64,000 nucleotides of DNA from Croceibacterium_A sp044506885 (GTDB taxonomy: Bacteria > Pseudomonadota > Alphaproteobacteria > Sphingomonadales > Sphingomonadaceae). A program made the position numbers and the translations under genes. Location of the stretch: the NCBI GenBank assembly GCA_044506885.1, contig JBIQKC010000007.1, forward strand, positions 1 to 64,000, read 5' to 3'. Below, piece after piece: positions 52,053 through 61,339 of this stretch. Numbering within the stretch: position 1 is the stretch's first letter; each line of letters begins with the position of its first letter. A model generated the notes under the pieces. That model had not been told where the DNA came from and made no database searches. It worked only from the letters and a program-made list of their open reading frames with translations.

Positions 52053-53107
52053 CCCAGCCCCCGCGCAATCCACGGGCCGAGTCTGTTGGCGATGCTGAGC
52101 GGCAGCTTGCGCCACAGCGCGATGCGCGCCGCGTGGCGCGCGCTGGTGGGGTCGGCGTCGCGCGGCGCGGCGCCGGGCGCGGTCCAGCTCGAATACGCCA
52201 GCGCTTCCGGCTCGAAGCCCCAGTTCTTCTTGAACGCCCAGGCCCCCCCGCCGGTCTTGCTGCGGCCGAAATCGAACCGCTCGCAACCGCGCGCCCGCGC
52301 ATGGCGCATCAGCTCGAAATACATCCGGTCATTGGCGCGCAAGGCGCGCGCCGCGCCGGTTCCCCCGCCCCAGTACGGCATGATCGCGCCGCCGTGATAG
52401 AACGACAGCACGCTCGCCACCGGCGCTTCGCCGCGCCAGACGGTCAGGATGTCGCCACCGAGCGCATCAAGGCAGGCATCGAACAGCGCGCGCGGGAACA
52501 CCGGGGTGCCGAGGTTGCGCACGCTTTCGGCATAGACCGCGTAATGCGCCGCGCGATCCGTGGCAGCGGTACCGATCGTCACCCGCAACCCGTTGGCCAG
52601 TCCCTTGCGTACTTCGGCCCGCTGCTTGCGCGGAATGGCCGCCAGTTGCGCCTCGTCGTCGCCCGCCAGCGGGGCGACGAAGCCGCAATGGCTGCCACTG
52701 CGGCGGTCCCACTGCGCCGGAACCGCCCCCCCGCGCAGTTCGACCGTCGCGCAGCAAAGCCGGATCGCCAGCGCCTCCGCTTCCCGGCACAGCGCCATCG
52801 CCGTCGTCTCGCGCTCGGCCAGCGCGCCGCCGCCAACGGCGAATCCGCTCGACGCCAGCATGCGCCCGAAAATCGGCGAATGGATTTCGGTCAGCGGCAG
52901 CCATCCAACGATTGCGCCGGCTCTTTCGGCCACCAGGCCCAGCGCGCGCTGGCGCGCGCCGCGCTCGACCGCGCGCAGCCACGCCGGGCGATGGAACAGC
53001 GAGCCGCCCATCGCCGCCACAAAGCCTTCGATGCGCGCGGCTTCGCCGGCGTCTTGCAAGTCCGCCAAGCGCACTCGTTCGCCGAGCAAGGGGAACGGCG
53101 CATTCAT
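52049..53107 (-). CDS. FemAB-like XrtA-associated protein
   Basis: A 352-residue protein of the FemAB/GNAT fold associated with XrtA loci. Core blocks are SLFHRPAWLRAVERG, VGWLPLTEIHSPIFGRMLAS, AIPRKQRAEVRKGLANGLRV, GGAIMPYWGGGTGAARALRA and CERFDFGRSKTGGGAWAFKK. Related proteins transfer amino acids or acyl groups from tRNA or CoA donors; here a polysaccharide modification is plausible. Four-base overlaps at both ends tie it to the deacetylase and glycosyltransferase genes. Confidence 0.9.
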   Translation of the reverse strand: MNAPFPLLGERVRLADLQDAGEAARIEGFVAAMGGSLFHRPAWLRAVERGARQRALGLVAERAGAIVGWLPLTEIHSPIFGRMLASSGFAVGGGALAERETTAMALCREAEALAIRLCCATVELRGGAVPAQWDRRSGSHCGFVAPLAGDDEAQLAAIPRKQRAEVRKGLANGLRVTIGTAATDRAAHYAVYAESVRNLGTPVFPRALFDACLDALGGDILTVWRGEAPVASVLSFYHGGAIMPYWGGGTGAARALRANDRMYFELMRHARARGCERFDFGRSKTGGGAWAFKKNWGFEPEALAYSSWTAPGAAPRDADPTSARHAARIALWRKLPLSIANRLGPWIARGLG

Positions 53108-54015
53108 GACACCGCCGTCTCCGGCTCCAGGTCGAGCCGCGCCGCCTCTCGATGCGCGATCAGGTCCATCCGCCCCCAGGCGAAATCGCGCACCAATTGG
53201 CGCAGCTTGGGGCCCATGCGTTCGAGGTTGGTATAGTGCCGCAGCCGCGACTTGAGCGGCACGCCGGCGACGCGCGGCTGGCCGGGATCGATTTCCCACG
53301 GATGGAAGTAGAACACCGCCGGCCGCGCTTCCTCGCGGTTCACCTGGCGGATCGCCCAGCGGCTGAAGGCATAAGGCAGCACGCGGAAGAACCCGCCGCC
53401 GCCGGCCGCCAGCCGCTTGCCGCCCAGCAGCGCCGTCGTCACCGGAATCTCGACCAGCGATGCCCACGGCAGCGGGTGGAAGGCGAAGCGCGGCGCGTCG
53501 GGCCAGCCGTAGTGGTCGTGCTGGATCGGGGCGACGCTGGAGGAATAGGCATAGCCCTGCTCCGCCAGTTCCATGAACGCCCACGGCGTGCGCCGGTCGA
53601 TAGAAAAGCTCGGCGCGCGATAGCCGGTCACCGGCGCGCCGGCGGCGTCCTCGATCGTCTTGCGCGCCCTGGCGATGTCCGCCGCGAACTCCGCGCGGTC
53701 CATGCGGAACACCCGCTGGTGATCCCACCCGTGACTCGCCACCTCGTGACCCCTGGCAACGATTTCGCGCAACAGCGCCCCGTGGCGCTGCGCCACCCAG
53801 CCGAGCGTGAAGAACGTCGCCGTGGCCTCGGCTTCGTCGAACAGGTCGAGGATTTCCCGAACATTGCGATCGACGCGGTCGGCCAGTCCGCCCCAGTCGC
53901 CGCGATCGATCACGCTTTCGAACGCGCCGACCTGGAACCAGTCCTCCACGTCCACCGACAGGGCGTTGACGATGCGCCGTCGCGGTTCGCGTTCGGGGAT
54001 CGAAATCGCATTCAC
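53104..54015 (-). CDS. XrtA system polysaccharide deacetylase
   Basis: A 303-residue NodB-type deacetylase (carbohydrate esterase 4). NALSVDVEDWFQVGAFESVI holds the catalytic and metal Asp pair, SHGWDHQRVFRMD the two metal His, and GYRAPSFSIDRRTPWAF the substrate groove; FYFHPWEIDPGQPR is specific to the exosortase-associated group. It should remove acetyl groups from the polysaccharide. The start is a GTG at 54015 with GGGAG seven bases upstream. No signal peptide is seen, unlike many secreted deacetylases. Confidence 0.92.
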   Translation of the reverse strand: MNAISIPEREPRRRIVNALSVDVEDWFQVGAFESVIDRGDWGGLADRVDRNVREILDLFDEAEATATFFTLGWVAQRHGALLREIVARGHEVASHGWDHQRVFRMDRAEFAADIARARKTIEDAAGAPVTGYRAPSFSIDRRTPWAFMELAEQGYAYSSSVAPIQHDHYGWPDAPRFAFHPLPWASLVEIPVTTALLGGKRLAAGGGGFFRVLPYAFSRWAIRQVNREEARPAVFYFHPWEIDPGQPRVAGVPLKSRLRHYTNLERMGPKLRQLVRDFAWGRMDLIAHREAARLDLEPETAVS

Positions 54016-54035
54016 GGCCCGGCTCCCGGCTGCCG

Positions 54036-55178
54036 TCAGGCGGCCCGCGACTGTCCCATTTCGCTCTCGACCCAGTCGATCAGCATTTGCAACGTCTGCC
54101 CGATCGAGCGCTCCTGCTCGATCATGCGCGCTTCGAACCGGGCGATCTCCGCCTGGAGCGCGACGATCTCGGGGTGCACGGCGGCCGAGATGGCGGCATC
54201 GTGCTGGTTGGCCAGTTCGACGACAGCCTGTTGCAGTTCCGCGATCTGCGCGTCGCGCCGGGTGAGCATGGCTTCGATGGCGCGCATGTCCGGCTGCGGC
54301 GGGGCGGCCGGCGCCGCCTGCGGCTCGGGCGCGGCGCGCTTCTGCGGCGCGGCGGCCGGGAACGCGCGCTCGCCCGCCATCTCGTCGAGCACCGCCTTGA
54401 GCATCGCCGAATCGATCCGGTTCCGCTCCTCGATTGCGCCGAGCAGCATCAGACGGTTGGCTATCTGGTTCACGCGCCGGGGAATGCCCCCGCTCGCCTC
54501 GTGCAGTTCGGCGAACACGCGCTGGTCGAACTGCGGGTTGCCGGTCCAGCCGACCTTGCGCAACCGGTGGACGATGTACGGCTCGATCTCGGCCTTCTCC
54601 ATCGCCTCCAGATGGTGCGCCGCGATCACCCGCTGGCGCAATTGCTCCAGCGCCTCGTGCCCTTGCAGGGTCGCGCGAAACTCGGGCTGCCCCAGCAGCA
54701 ATGTCTGGAGCAGAGGATGGTTGCCGAGCTGGAAGTTGGACAGCATCCGCAATTCTTCGAGCGCTTCCACGGAAAGGTTCTGCGCTTCGTCGACGATCAG
54801 CAGGCACCGCCGCCCGGCGCGCGCCTCCGTGTGCAGGAGGCCTTCGATGGCCCCCAGCGCAGTCGCCTTGTCGTGGCCGTCGATTTCCAGCCCGAAGCTC
54901 TGCGCGACGACGTGGACGATTTCCTCCTCGTCGAGCTTGCTGGTGACGACTTGCGCCAGGGTGAGCTGTTGCCGGTCCACGCTGCCCGTCAGATGTGCGA
55001 CGAGCGTCGACTTGCCCGAACCCACCTCGCCGGTGATGACGACGAAGCCCTCGCCCTGAGCCAGCCCGTAGCCGAGATAGGACAGCGCCTTGCGATGGGT
55101 GACGCTGCGGAAATAGAACGCCGGGTCGGGCGTGAGCTGGAAGGGTTTTCCCGTCAGGCCATAGAAATCGTCGAACAT
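54036..55178 (-). CDS. XrtA-associated ExeA-like ATPase
   Basis: A 380-residue AAA-type ATPase resembling GspA/ExeA. MFDDFYGLTGKPFQLTPDPA is the family start; Walker A is VVITGEVGSGKSTLVAHL and Walker B LLIVDEAQNLSVEALEELRM; sensor region GIPRRVNQIANRLMLLGAI. The Ala/Pro-rich C-terminus (about 285-310) leads into a helical segment with predicted coiled coil. It probably energises assembly of the export complex at the inner membrane. The gap to the upstream barrel gene is 12 bases. Confidence 0.92.
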   Translation of the reverse strand: MFDDFYGLTGKPFQLTPDPAFYFRSVTHRKALSYLGYGLAQGEGFVVITGEVGSGKSTLVAHLTGSVDRQQLTLAQVVTSKLDEEEIVHVVAQSFGLEIDGHDKATALGAIEGLLHTEARAGRRCLLIVDEAQNLSVEALEELRMLSNFQLGNHPLLQTLLLGQPEFRATLQGHEALEQLRQRVIAAHHLEAMEKAEIEPYIVHRLRKVGWTGNPQFDQRVFAELHEASGGIPRRVNQIANRLMLLGAIEERNRIDSAMLKAVLDEMAGERAFPAAAPQKRAAPEPQAAPAAPPQPDMRAIEAMLTRRDAQIAELQQAVVELANQHDAAISAAVHPEIVALQAEIARFEARMIEQERSIGQTLQMLIDWVESEMGQSRAA

Positions 55179-55190
55179 CGCGAGTGGTCC

Positions 55191-56816
55191 TCAGAGGAAG
55201 GAATAGCGCAGACCGAGCAGCGCGGAGACGGACATCAGATCGGGCAGGTTCTCGCGGCTGATCCCGTCGAGGCCCACGGCCGCGGTGGCGCTCAGCCCGC
55301 GGATCAGGTCGCGCTGATAGGCGAGCGAGGCGGAGTAGCCGAGCGTGTCGTAGGCCGGGGCGAACCCGCTCTGGTGCCAGTTGGCGCCAAGATTGGCCGA
55401 CAGGGTCGAACGCGCGTCGAGGCGCGAGCCGGCATAGGCGGCGAGCCACACGGTCTCGTCCACCACGCCGTCCGCCGCCGCCAGCACCGTTCCGGCCGCG
55501 GCGATGAACCTGCGCCGGTCGTAACCGACCCCGACACCGAACTGCGCCCGGCCGAGATCGGCGGAATAGGTCGCGCCGATGCCCCGGCTGCGGAACACCG
55601 CCGAGCGGATCGAGCCGAGCGCGCCAGCAATGCAGCTTCCGCCGTCGAGGCTGGCGACACAGCCGCCGATCTGGCCGCTGATCGGGTTGCGGAAGGCGTC
55701 GAACTGTGTCGGCAGCCCGGCCAGACGGTCGACCAGCACGCCGCCGAACGCGGTCACGCTGTCGTAAACGGCGAGATTATAGCTGCTGCGCGAATTAGAC
55801 GCATAGGCGAACGCGCCGTAATAGGTCGTCGCTCCATAGCGCCGCCCCACATGCGCTTCGAGCGAGGTCCTCCGGCTGGGCCGCCACAGCACGCCGGCAT
55901 CCCAGATCAGGCCGTCGGTCTGGTAGGCGATCCGTCGCGGCGCGGATCTGTCGGTAGCATAGCGCCCATCGGAACCGATCACCGGATTGCCGGAAACGTC
56001 GCGCAGGGCATCGCGGCTCGACACCTCGAGATCCTCGTACCCCACGCCGCCGACCAGCGCCACGGTCGGGCTGACGGGGACGGTCACATCGGCGCGGATG
56101 TGTGCATCGCGCACCCGCTGGTCGAGATTGGAGATGTCCTGCTGCGTCCAGTCGCCGCCGACGCCGAACCCGACCGGGGCCACCACGCCGGGCCGCACAC
56201 CGGCGCGCGCGTAGGCGACGTGGGTGGTGCTGTCGTCGAAGAAATCGGCCGGCGCCGCGCCGGGCGAAACGAACACCGCGTCCGGCGCTTCGACACGGGT
56301 ATAGCCAATCCGGTAGTGCCCTTCGACTTCGACATCGCCGGCCATCGTGCGCACCGAGGGCCCGGTATAGACCGAATAGATCTGGCTGGTGGAATCGTCG
56401 TTGCCGGCGAAACCGCCAAGCGACGCAGCGCCGTTGCCCTCCACGCGCGTGCGCGCCGCGAGGGCTCCGGCCTCCATCGTCACGCCGGACATGACCTGGA
56501 CGCCGGCGCGGGCGATGCCGCTCAGCGTATCGCCGTCGAGCTGGTTCCTGCCCCATCCGAAGCGCCGTTCGTAGCGCAGCGAAACCGACGCCGCGCTGTT
56601 GCGGCCGGCCACGGTCGCATCGACCCCGGCCGCGAGCGAGGTGTAGGTGACGGTATCGTTTCCAGGCTCGAGTTCCTGCGTCAGCACTTGCGCGGCTTCG
56701 ATGTACGGAATCACCGATGTCCGGTGGCGCGCCTCGTCCCCCGTTTGCGCAAGGGCCGCAGCCGGCGCGCCGAGCGCGGCCAGCGCCAACACAAGACGAA
56801 GCCCCGCCCGCCTCAC
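55191..56816 (-). CDS. XrtA-associated outer-membrane beta-barrel protein (TIGR03016 type)
   Basis: A 541-residue exported protein. After a GTG start at 56816 comes a signal peptide (LVLALAALGAPAAALAQTGD). The mature protein has many alternating strands ending in aromatic residues (for example ASVSLRYERRFGWGRNQ, YGAFAYASNSRSSYNLAVYD) and a terminal Phe-Leu (LGLRYSFL), as expected for an outer-membrane barrel. This fits the PEP-CTERM-system barrel family of these loci. It may form the pore or a partner for secretion of the polysaccharide. The start overlaps the kinase stop (GTGA). Confidence 0.88.
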   Translation of the reverse strand: MRRAGLRLVLALAALGAPAAALAQTGDEARHRTSVIPYIEAAQVLTQELEPGNDTVTYTSLAAGVDATVAGRNSAASVSLRYERRFGWGRNQLDGDTLSGIARAGVQVMSGVTMEAGALAARTRVEGNGAASLGGFAGNDDSTSQIYSVYTGPSVRTMAGDVEVEGHYRIGYTRVEAPDAVFVSPGAAPADFFDDSTTHVAYARAGVRPGVVAPVGFGVGGDWTQQDISNLDQRVRDAHIRADVTVPVSPTVALVGGVGYEDLEVSSRDALRDVSGNPVIGSDGRYATDRSAPRRIAYQTDGLIWDAGVLWRPSRRTSLEAHVGRRYGATTYYGAFAYASNSRSSYNLAVYDSVTAFGGVLVDRLAGLPTQFDAFRNPISGQIGGCVASLDGGSCIAGALGSIRSAVFRSRGIGATYSADLGRAQFGVGVGYDRRRFIAAAGTVLAAADGVVDETVWLAAYAGSRLDARSTLSANLGANWHQSGFAPAYDTLGYSASLAYQRDLIRGLSATAAVGLDGISRENLPDLMSVSALLGLRYSFL

Positions 56817-57757
56817 TGTCCGTCGCCGTAGCCGTAAGCGCCGAAGCGGCGGCCGCTGGGGCTGAAATGCGCGGAATTGAGCAGCAGCTTGATGTCCGGG
56901 CAAGCCGATAGCAGCGAGAGAGCATCTTCCAGCGCGCTTTGCCCGGTGCGGTCGGCGCGGCAAATCACCAGTGTCTGGCCGACCCGATGCGCCAGTTCGG
57001 CCGCGGGGCTCGCCGCCAGGGCGGGCGGGGAATCGAAGATCACGATCCGGTTCGGCGCGCCGCGCGTCAGGCGCTCAAGCACTTCCGCAGTGCGCGCGCT
57101 GGCGAGATATTCGCTGTCCGCCGCCGTCCGGCTACCCGCGGGAAGGACGTGGAGCCCCGGCACATCGGTCGGGATGACCAGATCCTCCACTCGCATTTGC
57201 GGATCGGCCAGGGCATCGAGCAGTCCCCTGTCGCTCGACAGTCCGAGCAGCGACAGGACCGAAGGCCTGGCGAAATCGGCATCGACCAGCAGCACGTCGC
57301 AATCGCGCTCGCCGGCGATCGCCAGCGCCAGATTGGCGGCACAGAACGACTTGCCCTCGCCCGGCAGCGGCGATGTCACGAGCACGCGCTGGGCGGACAC
57401 TCCGCCGCCGCCGCGGAGCGCATCGCGCGCGGCGAGCAGGACCTGCCGCTTCACGATGCGGAATTCCTCGAGCAGCGCCGTGACCGGGCCGTCGGGGACG
57501 ATCAAGCCGCGCTCCGCCAGCCGGTCCCGATCGACCGCCTGCGCCGCCGATGCAAATCGCAGCGGCGTCTCGTCGATGGGCGCTGTCTTGTTGACAGCCG
57601 GGCTTTTCGCCACGGCTTTGGCCGGCTGCGGCTGCGGCAGCGCGGCGGGGACCGGAACGGACCTGAACCCCTCGAAGCCGAACGCGTCCCCGGCGCGCTC
57701 GATGAGCGACTGGTTCCGCGGGGTTCCGGGAAGCGGGATCTTGCTCTGCTCGGTCAC
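56813..57757 (-). CDS. XrtA-associated tyrosine kinase (BY-kinase, cytoplasmic part)
   Basis: A 314-residue CpsD/CapB-like ATPase that autophosphorylates on tyrosine and works with the chain-length protein. After a 90-residue variable N-terminus come VLVTSPLPGEGKSFCAANLA (Walker A), VLLVDADFARPSVLSLLGL (Walker A') and IVIFDSPPALAAS (Walker B). The C-terminal end has a few Tyr (FGAYGYGDGQ) that may be the phosphorylated cluster. The start is GTG at 57757. It is separate from, not fused to, the membrane Wzz part, which is encoded next upstream. Confidence 0.92.
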   Translation of the reverse strand: MTEQSKIPLPGTPRNQSLIERAGDAFGFEGFRSVPVPAALPQPQPAKAVAKSPAVNKTAPIDETPLRFASAAQAVDRDRLAERGLIVPDGPVTALLEEFRIVKRQVLLAARDALRGGGGVSAQRVLVTSPLPGEGKSFCAANLALAIAGERDCDVLLVDADFARPSVLSLLGLSSDRGLLDALADPQMRVEDLVIPTDVPGLHVLPAGSRTAADSEYLASARTAEVLERLTRGAPNRIVIFDSPPALAASPAAELAHRVGQTLVICRADRTGQSALEDALSLLSACPDIKLLLNSAHFSPSGRRFGAYGYGDGQ

Positions 57758-57769
57758 GATCCGCTCCCC

Positions 57770-59287
57770 TCAGGCCACCATGCCGCGCTGGACGAACTCG
57801 ACCCCCAGCAGCACCACGAACAGCGCGCCGAGCCCCCCTGCCCCGGCCGCGAACAGCTTCAGACGCCGTCTGGCGAGCGACCGGGCCGCGTCGGTCATGG
57901 TGTGCGAGATGGCGCCGATCACCGGGAGGTCGAAAGTCCGCTCGAGCGCGGCGGCGGTGGCGAACGTTCCCTGCATCTTGCCGATTCCGAACGCCGCGCC
58001 CACGCCCGCGCCCAGTCCCACGATCAGCACGGCCAGCAGCAGCAGCGGCCGGTTCGGCGCGGCGGGCACGCGCGGGGTGCTCGGCGGGTCGATGACTTCG
58101 AACTTGATCGCGCTGCGCTCCGTTTCCACCTGCCCACGCAGGCGCAGCTCCTCGCGGTCCTGGAGCAGCTTGTCATATTGCTGCCGCAGCACGTCGTAAT
58201 CGCGGCTGATCCGTTGCGCTTCGGCTGCGGCACCCGGCTCCATCGCCTGGCTGGCACCGATCGACGAGACCTCGGACCGCAACGCGGCGGCGCGCGATTG
58301 CAGCGCCTGCACATTCGCCTGCCGTTCGACGCGCATCGACTGGAGCGACGACCACGCCGGATTCGGCGTCCCGCCCACATCGCCCGCCGCTTGCGCCTGC
58401 ACGCCCAGACTGGCGATCTGCTTCCTGAGCGCCGCGACGTCGGGATGGTTTTCGGTAAGGCCCCGTGCTTCGAGCGCGGCAAGGTCCGCTTCGGCCTGCG
58501 CCAGCGCGGCGCGCGGCCCGCCCGATCCGGGGGTCGCCAGCGTGCGTGGCGTGCCGGCAAGCTGGCCGTCGAGCGCCGCCAGCGCACTTTGCGCCGCCGC
58601 GAGATCCGCCTCGACGCTGCGCAGTTCGGAGCGCGTGGCCGCCAGTTGCGCGGAAATCGCCTCCGCGCCGCCTGCAAGCTCGGGATGCTGCGCTTCGAAC
58701 AGGAGCCGGCGCTGCTCGGCGTCCTCGAGCTGCTTCTGCCGCTCGGCCAGTTGCTGGTCGAGAAAGTCGATCGTCTCGCGCATCTCGCCCCGGCTTCCGC
58801 CAAGGTTCTCCTCACGGAAGATGTCGATCATCCGCTGGGCGATTTCCTGCGCCAGTTGCGCGTTCGCGGCGTCGGACAACTCGCGCCGCCCGCTGGCGGC
58901 GGTGATCTCGAACACGTTCTTCTCGTCGCCGATGACGACGATGTCCTTCGCCAGCCCCTCGATCGTGCGTTCCATCTGTCCCGGCGTCGTCACCGCGTCG
59001 CCGATCCGGGTCGAGCGGACGACCTTTTCCAGGTTGACCGCGCTGGTCAGCGTCTGGCGCACCCGCTCGATGTCCTTCTGGCGGCTGCCGGGACCGATGC
59101 CGATCTGCTGCGCCAGCACGTCGTCGAGTTGCACGAACAGCCGGGTGCGCGATTCATAGCTGTTGGGGATCATCGCCACCGCCAGCCAGCCGAGCAGGCA
59201 CACGCCCCAGGCCACCGCCAGCGCCAGCCAGCGGCGGTTCCACACGCTCCACAGCGCCGAGCGCAGCTCTTCGAGAAGCAGGTTCAA
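57770..59287 (-). CDS. XrtA system polysaccharide chain length determinant (Wzz-like)
   Basis: A 505-residue inner-membrane co-polymerase. The N-terminal helix (WLALAVAWGVCLLGWLAVAM) is followed by SYESRTRLFVQLDDVLAQQI, a large periplasmic part with coiled coils (about residues 160-420), and a second helix (PNRPLLLLAVLIVGLGAGVG). A third hydrophobic segment (LKLFAAGAGGLGALFVVLLG) is near the end. It sets polymer length together with the kinase. The length and three-segment plan match the exosortase-linked chain-length family. Confidence 0.92.
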   Translation of the reverse strand: MNLLLEELRSALWSVWNRRWLALAVAWGVCLLGWLAVAMIPNSYESRTRLFVQLDDVLAQQIGIGPGSRQKDIERVRQTLTSAVNLEKVVRSTRIGDAVTTPGQMERTIEGLAKDIVVIGDEKNVFEITAASGRRELSDAANAQLAQEIAQRMIDIFREENLGGSRGEMRETIDFLDQQLAERQKQLEDAEQRRLLFEAQHPELAGGAEAISAQLAATRSELRSVEADLAAAQSALAALDGQLAGTPRTLATPGSGGPRAALAQAEADLAALEARGLTENHPDVAALRKQIASLGVQAQAAGDVGGTPNPAWSSLQSMRVERQANVQALQSRAAALRSEVSSIGASQAMEPGAAAEAQRISRDYDVLRQQYDKLLQDREELRLRGQVETERSAIKFEVIDPPSTPRVPAAPNRPLLLLAVLIVGLGAGVGAAFGIGKMQGTFATAAALERTFDLPVIGAISHTMTDAARSLARRRLKLFAAGAGGLGALFVVLLGVEFVQRGMVA

Positions 59288-59300
59288 GGGGCGCGGCCTG

Positions 59301-59942
59301 TCAGAACATGCTTTCGGGGATGATGATCACATCGCCAGGCATCAGCATGACGTTGGCCTTGCTGCGGCCTTCCTTGAGCAGATCGCCGAGGCGCAGCGCA
59401 TATTCCTTCTGCGCGCCGGTGGACCGGTCGAAGCGGATCAGCTTGGCGCGGTTTCCGGCGGCGTATTCGCTCATCCCGCCAACCGCGATCATCGCGTCCA
59501 GCAGGGTCATGTTGGCGCGATAGGGCAGCGATGCGGGCTTTTCTGTCGCGCCGACGATGCGCACCTGCTGGCTGAAGGTGCCGGAAAATTCGTTGACGAT
59601 CACCGTCACCAGCGGTTCTTCGATGTACTGCGACAATTGCAGGCGGATGTCCTCGGCCAGCATGGTCGGCGTCTTGCCCACGGCGGGCATGTCGGCAATC
59701 AGCGGCGTGGTGATCCGGCCGTCGGGGCGGACCTGGACTTTCGCCCCCAATTCGTCGTTGCGCCAGACATGGATCGTCAGTTCGTCGAGCGGGCCGATCA
59801 CGTACTCCTCGCCCGGCCCTTCCTGCATCGCGACGAAGCTGGCCGGGGGCAGTTGCGGCCCGCTGGCGGTGGCGCAGCCGGTCAGCGAAAGCGTGGCGGC
59901 GATAGCGGCCGCGAGCGCGCGGGAAGCGAACCTGGTGTGCAT
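59301..59942 (-). CDS. XrtA system polysaccharide export lipoprotein (Wza-like)
   Basis: A 213-residue outer-membrane exporter. The signal ends in the lipobox LSLTGCATAS. The polysaccharide export domain has EYVIGPLDELTIHVWRNDEL and VRPDGRITTPLIADMPAVGK; the SLBB-like part has VRIVGATEKPASLPYRANMT and LIRFDRSTGAQKEYALRLGD. The ATG at 59942 is preferred over one three codons upstream because GAGGA then has proper spacing. It is first of the second half of the locus, 173 bases after the decarboxylase. Confidence 0.92.
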   Translation of the reverse strand: MHTRFASRALAAAIAATLSLTGCATASGPQLPPASFVAMQEGPGEEYVIGPLDELTIHVWRNDELGAKVQVRPDGRITTPLIADMPAVGKTPTMLAEDIRLQLSQYIEEPLVTVIVNEFSGTFSQQVRIVGATEKPASLPYRANMTLLDAMIAVGGMSEYAAGNRAKLIRFDRSTGAQKEYALRLGDLLKEGRSKANVMLMPGDVIIIPESMF

Positions 59943-60050
59943 GGAATCCATCCTCGCAAGTCGTGGCAGGCGGCCGCCCGTGACGCGGCCTTCCGATCCG
60001 GGGGCCGCTTGTCGTCCGAAAGGGTGAACATTGCGTTAGTCCTGCGAGCG

Positions 60051-60074
60051 AAAACCGCGCAAAATCGCGGGTTT
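60051..60074 (-). terminator. Possible intrinsic terminator after the decarboxylase
   Basis: On the minus strand AAACCCGCG and CGCGGTTTT form a stem with one bulged C around an ATTTTG-like loop, followed by TTTT. A second perfect hairpin, TGTCCCG-ATG-CGGGACA (60084-60100), lies just before it. Both are in the 173-base gap between the decarboxylase stop and the export gene, and may limit readthrough or give the export half of the locus its own promoter. Confidence 0.45.
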
Positions 60075-60115
60075 CGAGCCTCGTGTCCCGATGCGGGACA
60101 GCGGGCGGCGCAATC

Positions 60116-61339
60116 CTAAATCAGCACCTCGCGGGCAGGCCCCTGGCCGAGGAAATTCGCCGGGCTGGCGCTGGCGCCATAGGCTCCGGCGCAGAAGATC
60201 GCCACCAGATCGCCAACGTCGGCGCGCGGCAACGGCGCCTGATCGGCCAAGCGATCGAGCGGCGTACACAGGCAGCCGACGATGCTCGCCTCCTCCTCCG
60301 GTTCGGCCCCGAAGCGCGTGGCGATCGCGGCCGGGTAGTTGCGCCGGACCACGGTCCCGAAATTGCCCGAGGCCGCAAGCTGGTGGTGCAGACCGCCGTC
60401 GGTGACGAGGAACACCTGCCCGTGGCTCTCCTTCCGGTCGACGATCCGCGTCAGGTAAACCCCTGCTTCTCCAACGAGATAGCGCCCAAGCTCGATGGCG
60501 AATTCGGTTCCGGCCAGTTCGGCGGGAAGCTCCTCGAAACGCGCCGCCAGCGCCGCGCCCACTGCTGCGATGTCGAGCGGCTCGTCGCCGTGGAAATAGG
60601 GGATGCCGAACCCTCCGCCCATGTTGAGGTGCGGCAGTTGCTCGCCAATTTCGGCTGTCAGCCGCGCGGCGAGGTCGAGCACGTTGCCCTGCGTCTCGAC
60701 GATCGCCTCGGAGTCGAGCGCCTGGCTGCCGGCGAAGACGTGCAGCCCGCGCCATTCGGCCCCGGCTGCGACGATCTTGCGCGCCAGAGCCGGAACGTTT
60801 TCGGCATCGACACCGAAAGGCTTGGCCCCGCCCCCCATCTTCATGCCGGAACCGCGCAGCTCGAAATCCGGATTGACCCGCACAGCCAGCCTGGGCGTGA
60901 CGCCAAGCTCGGCCGCGATGCACAGCGCGCGCCGCGCCTCGTTGGCGGATTCGAGGTTCAGCGTGACCCCGGCCGCGATCGCCGCGCGCAGTTCGGCATC
61001 GCGCTTGCCCGGCCCGGCGAAGCTGATGCGCGCCGCATCCTGCCCGGCCGCGAGCGCCATCTCCAGTTCGCCGCCGGAAGCAATGTCGAACCCGCCGGTC
61101 AGATCTCGCATCAGTTCGAGAACAGGCCTATAGGGATTTGCTTTTACAGCATAATGTATTTTCAAGCGCGACGGCATGACGTCACGCAGGCTGGCCATGC
61201 GCCGGCGTATCAGTTCGGCCGAATAGACGAACAGCGGCGTGCCCGCGTGGGCCTCGTCGGTCCACGACCTGTCGCCGGCGATAGCCAGCTCGCCGTCGAT
61301 CGCCGCGAAGCCCGGCGGGATGGGCCCGAGCGGCTTCAT
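60116..61339 (-). CDS. Exosortase A-associated PLP-dependent decarboxylase
   Basis: A 407-residue fold-type III decarboxylase of the ornithine/diaminopimelate decarboxylase family, in the group tied to XrtA loci. The PLP lysine is Lys66 in IHYAVKANPYRPVLE; SGGELEMAL, HVFAGSQALD, NMGGGFGIPYFHGDE and GRYLVGEAGVYLTRI are family blocks, and CLCTPLDRLADQ and FCAGAYGASASPANF complete the active site. The substrate, probably a carrier- or CoA-bound amino acid, is not known. The start overlaps the ligase stop (ATGA). Confidence 0.92.
   Translation of the reverse strand: MKPLGPIPPGFAAIDGELAIAGDRSWTDEAHAGTPLFVYSAELIRRRMASLRDVMPSRLKIHYAVKANPYRPVLELMRDLTGGFDIASGGELEMALAAGQDAARISFAGPGKRDAELRAAIAAGVTLNLESANEARRALCIAAELGVTPRLAVRVNPDFELRGSGMKMGGGAKPFGVDAENVPALARKIVAAGAEWRGLHVFAGSQALDSEAIVETQGNVLDLAARLTAEIGEQLPHLNMGGGFGIPYFHGDEPLDIAAVGAALAARFEELPAELAGTEFAIELGRYLVGEAGVYLTRIVDRKESHGQVFLVTDGGLHHQLAASGNFGTVVRRNYPAAIATRFGAEPEEEASIVGCLCTPLDRLADQAPLPRADVGDLVAIFCAGAYGASASPANFLGQGPAREVLI

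Noticed and set aside
53152..55059. Open frame of 635 codons opposite the deacetylase and ATPase
   Set aside because: Shadow frame of GC-rich genes; no ribosome site or recognisable domain, and a Ser/Ala/Arg run typical of such shadows.
54087..56831. Open frame of 914 codons on the plus strand opposite the XrtA ATPase and barrel genes
   Set aside because: No family motif, His/Arg/Gly-rich composition, and it lies antisense to two well-supported genes with proper ribosome sites and overlaps.
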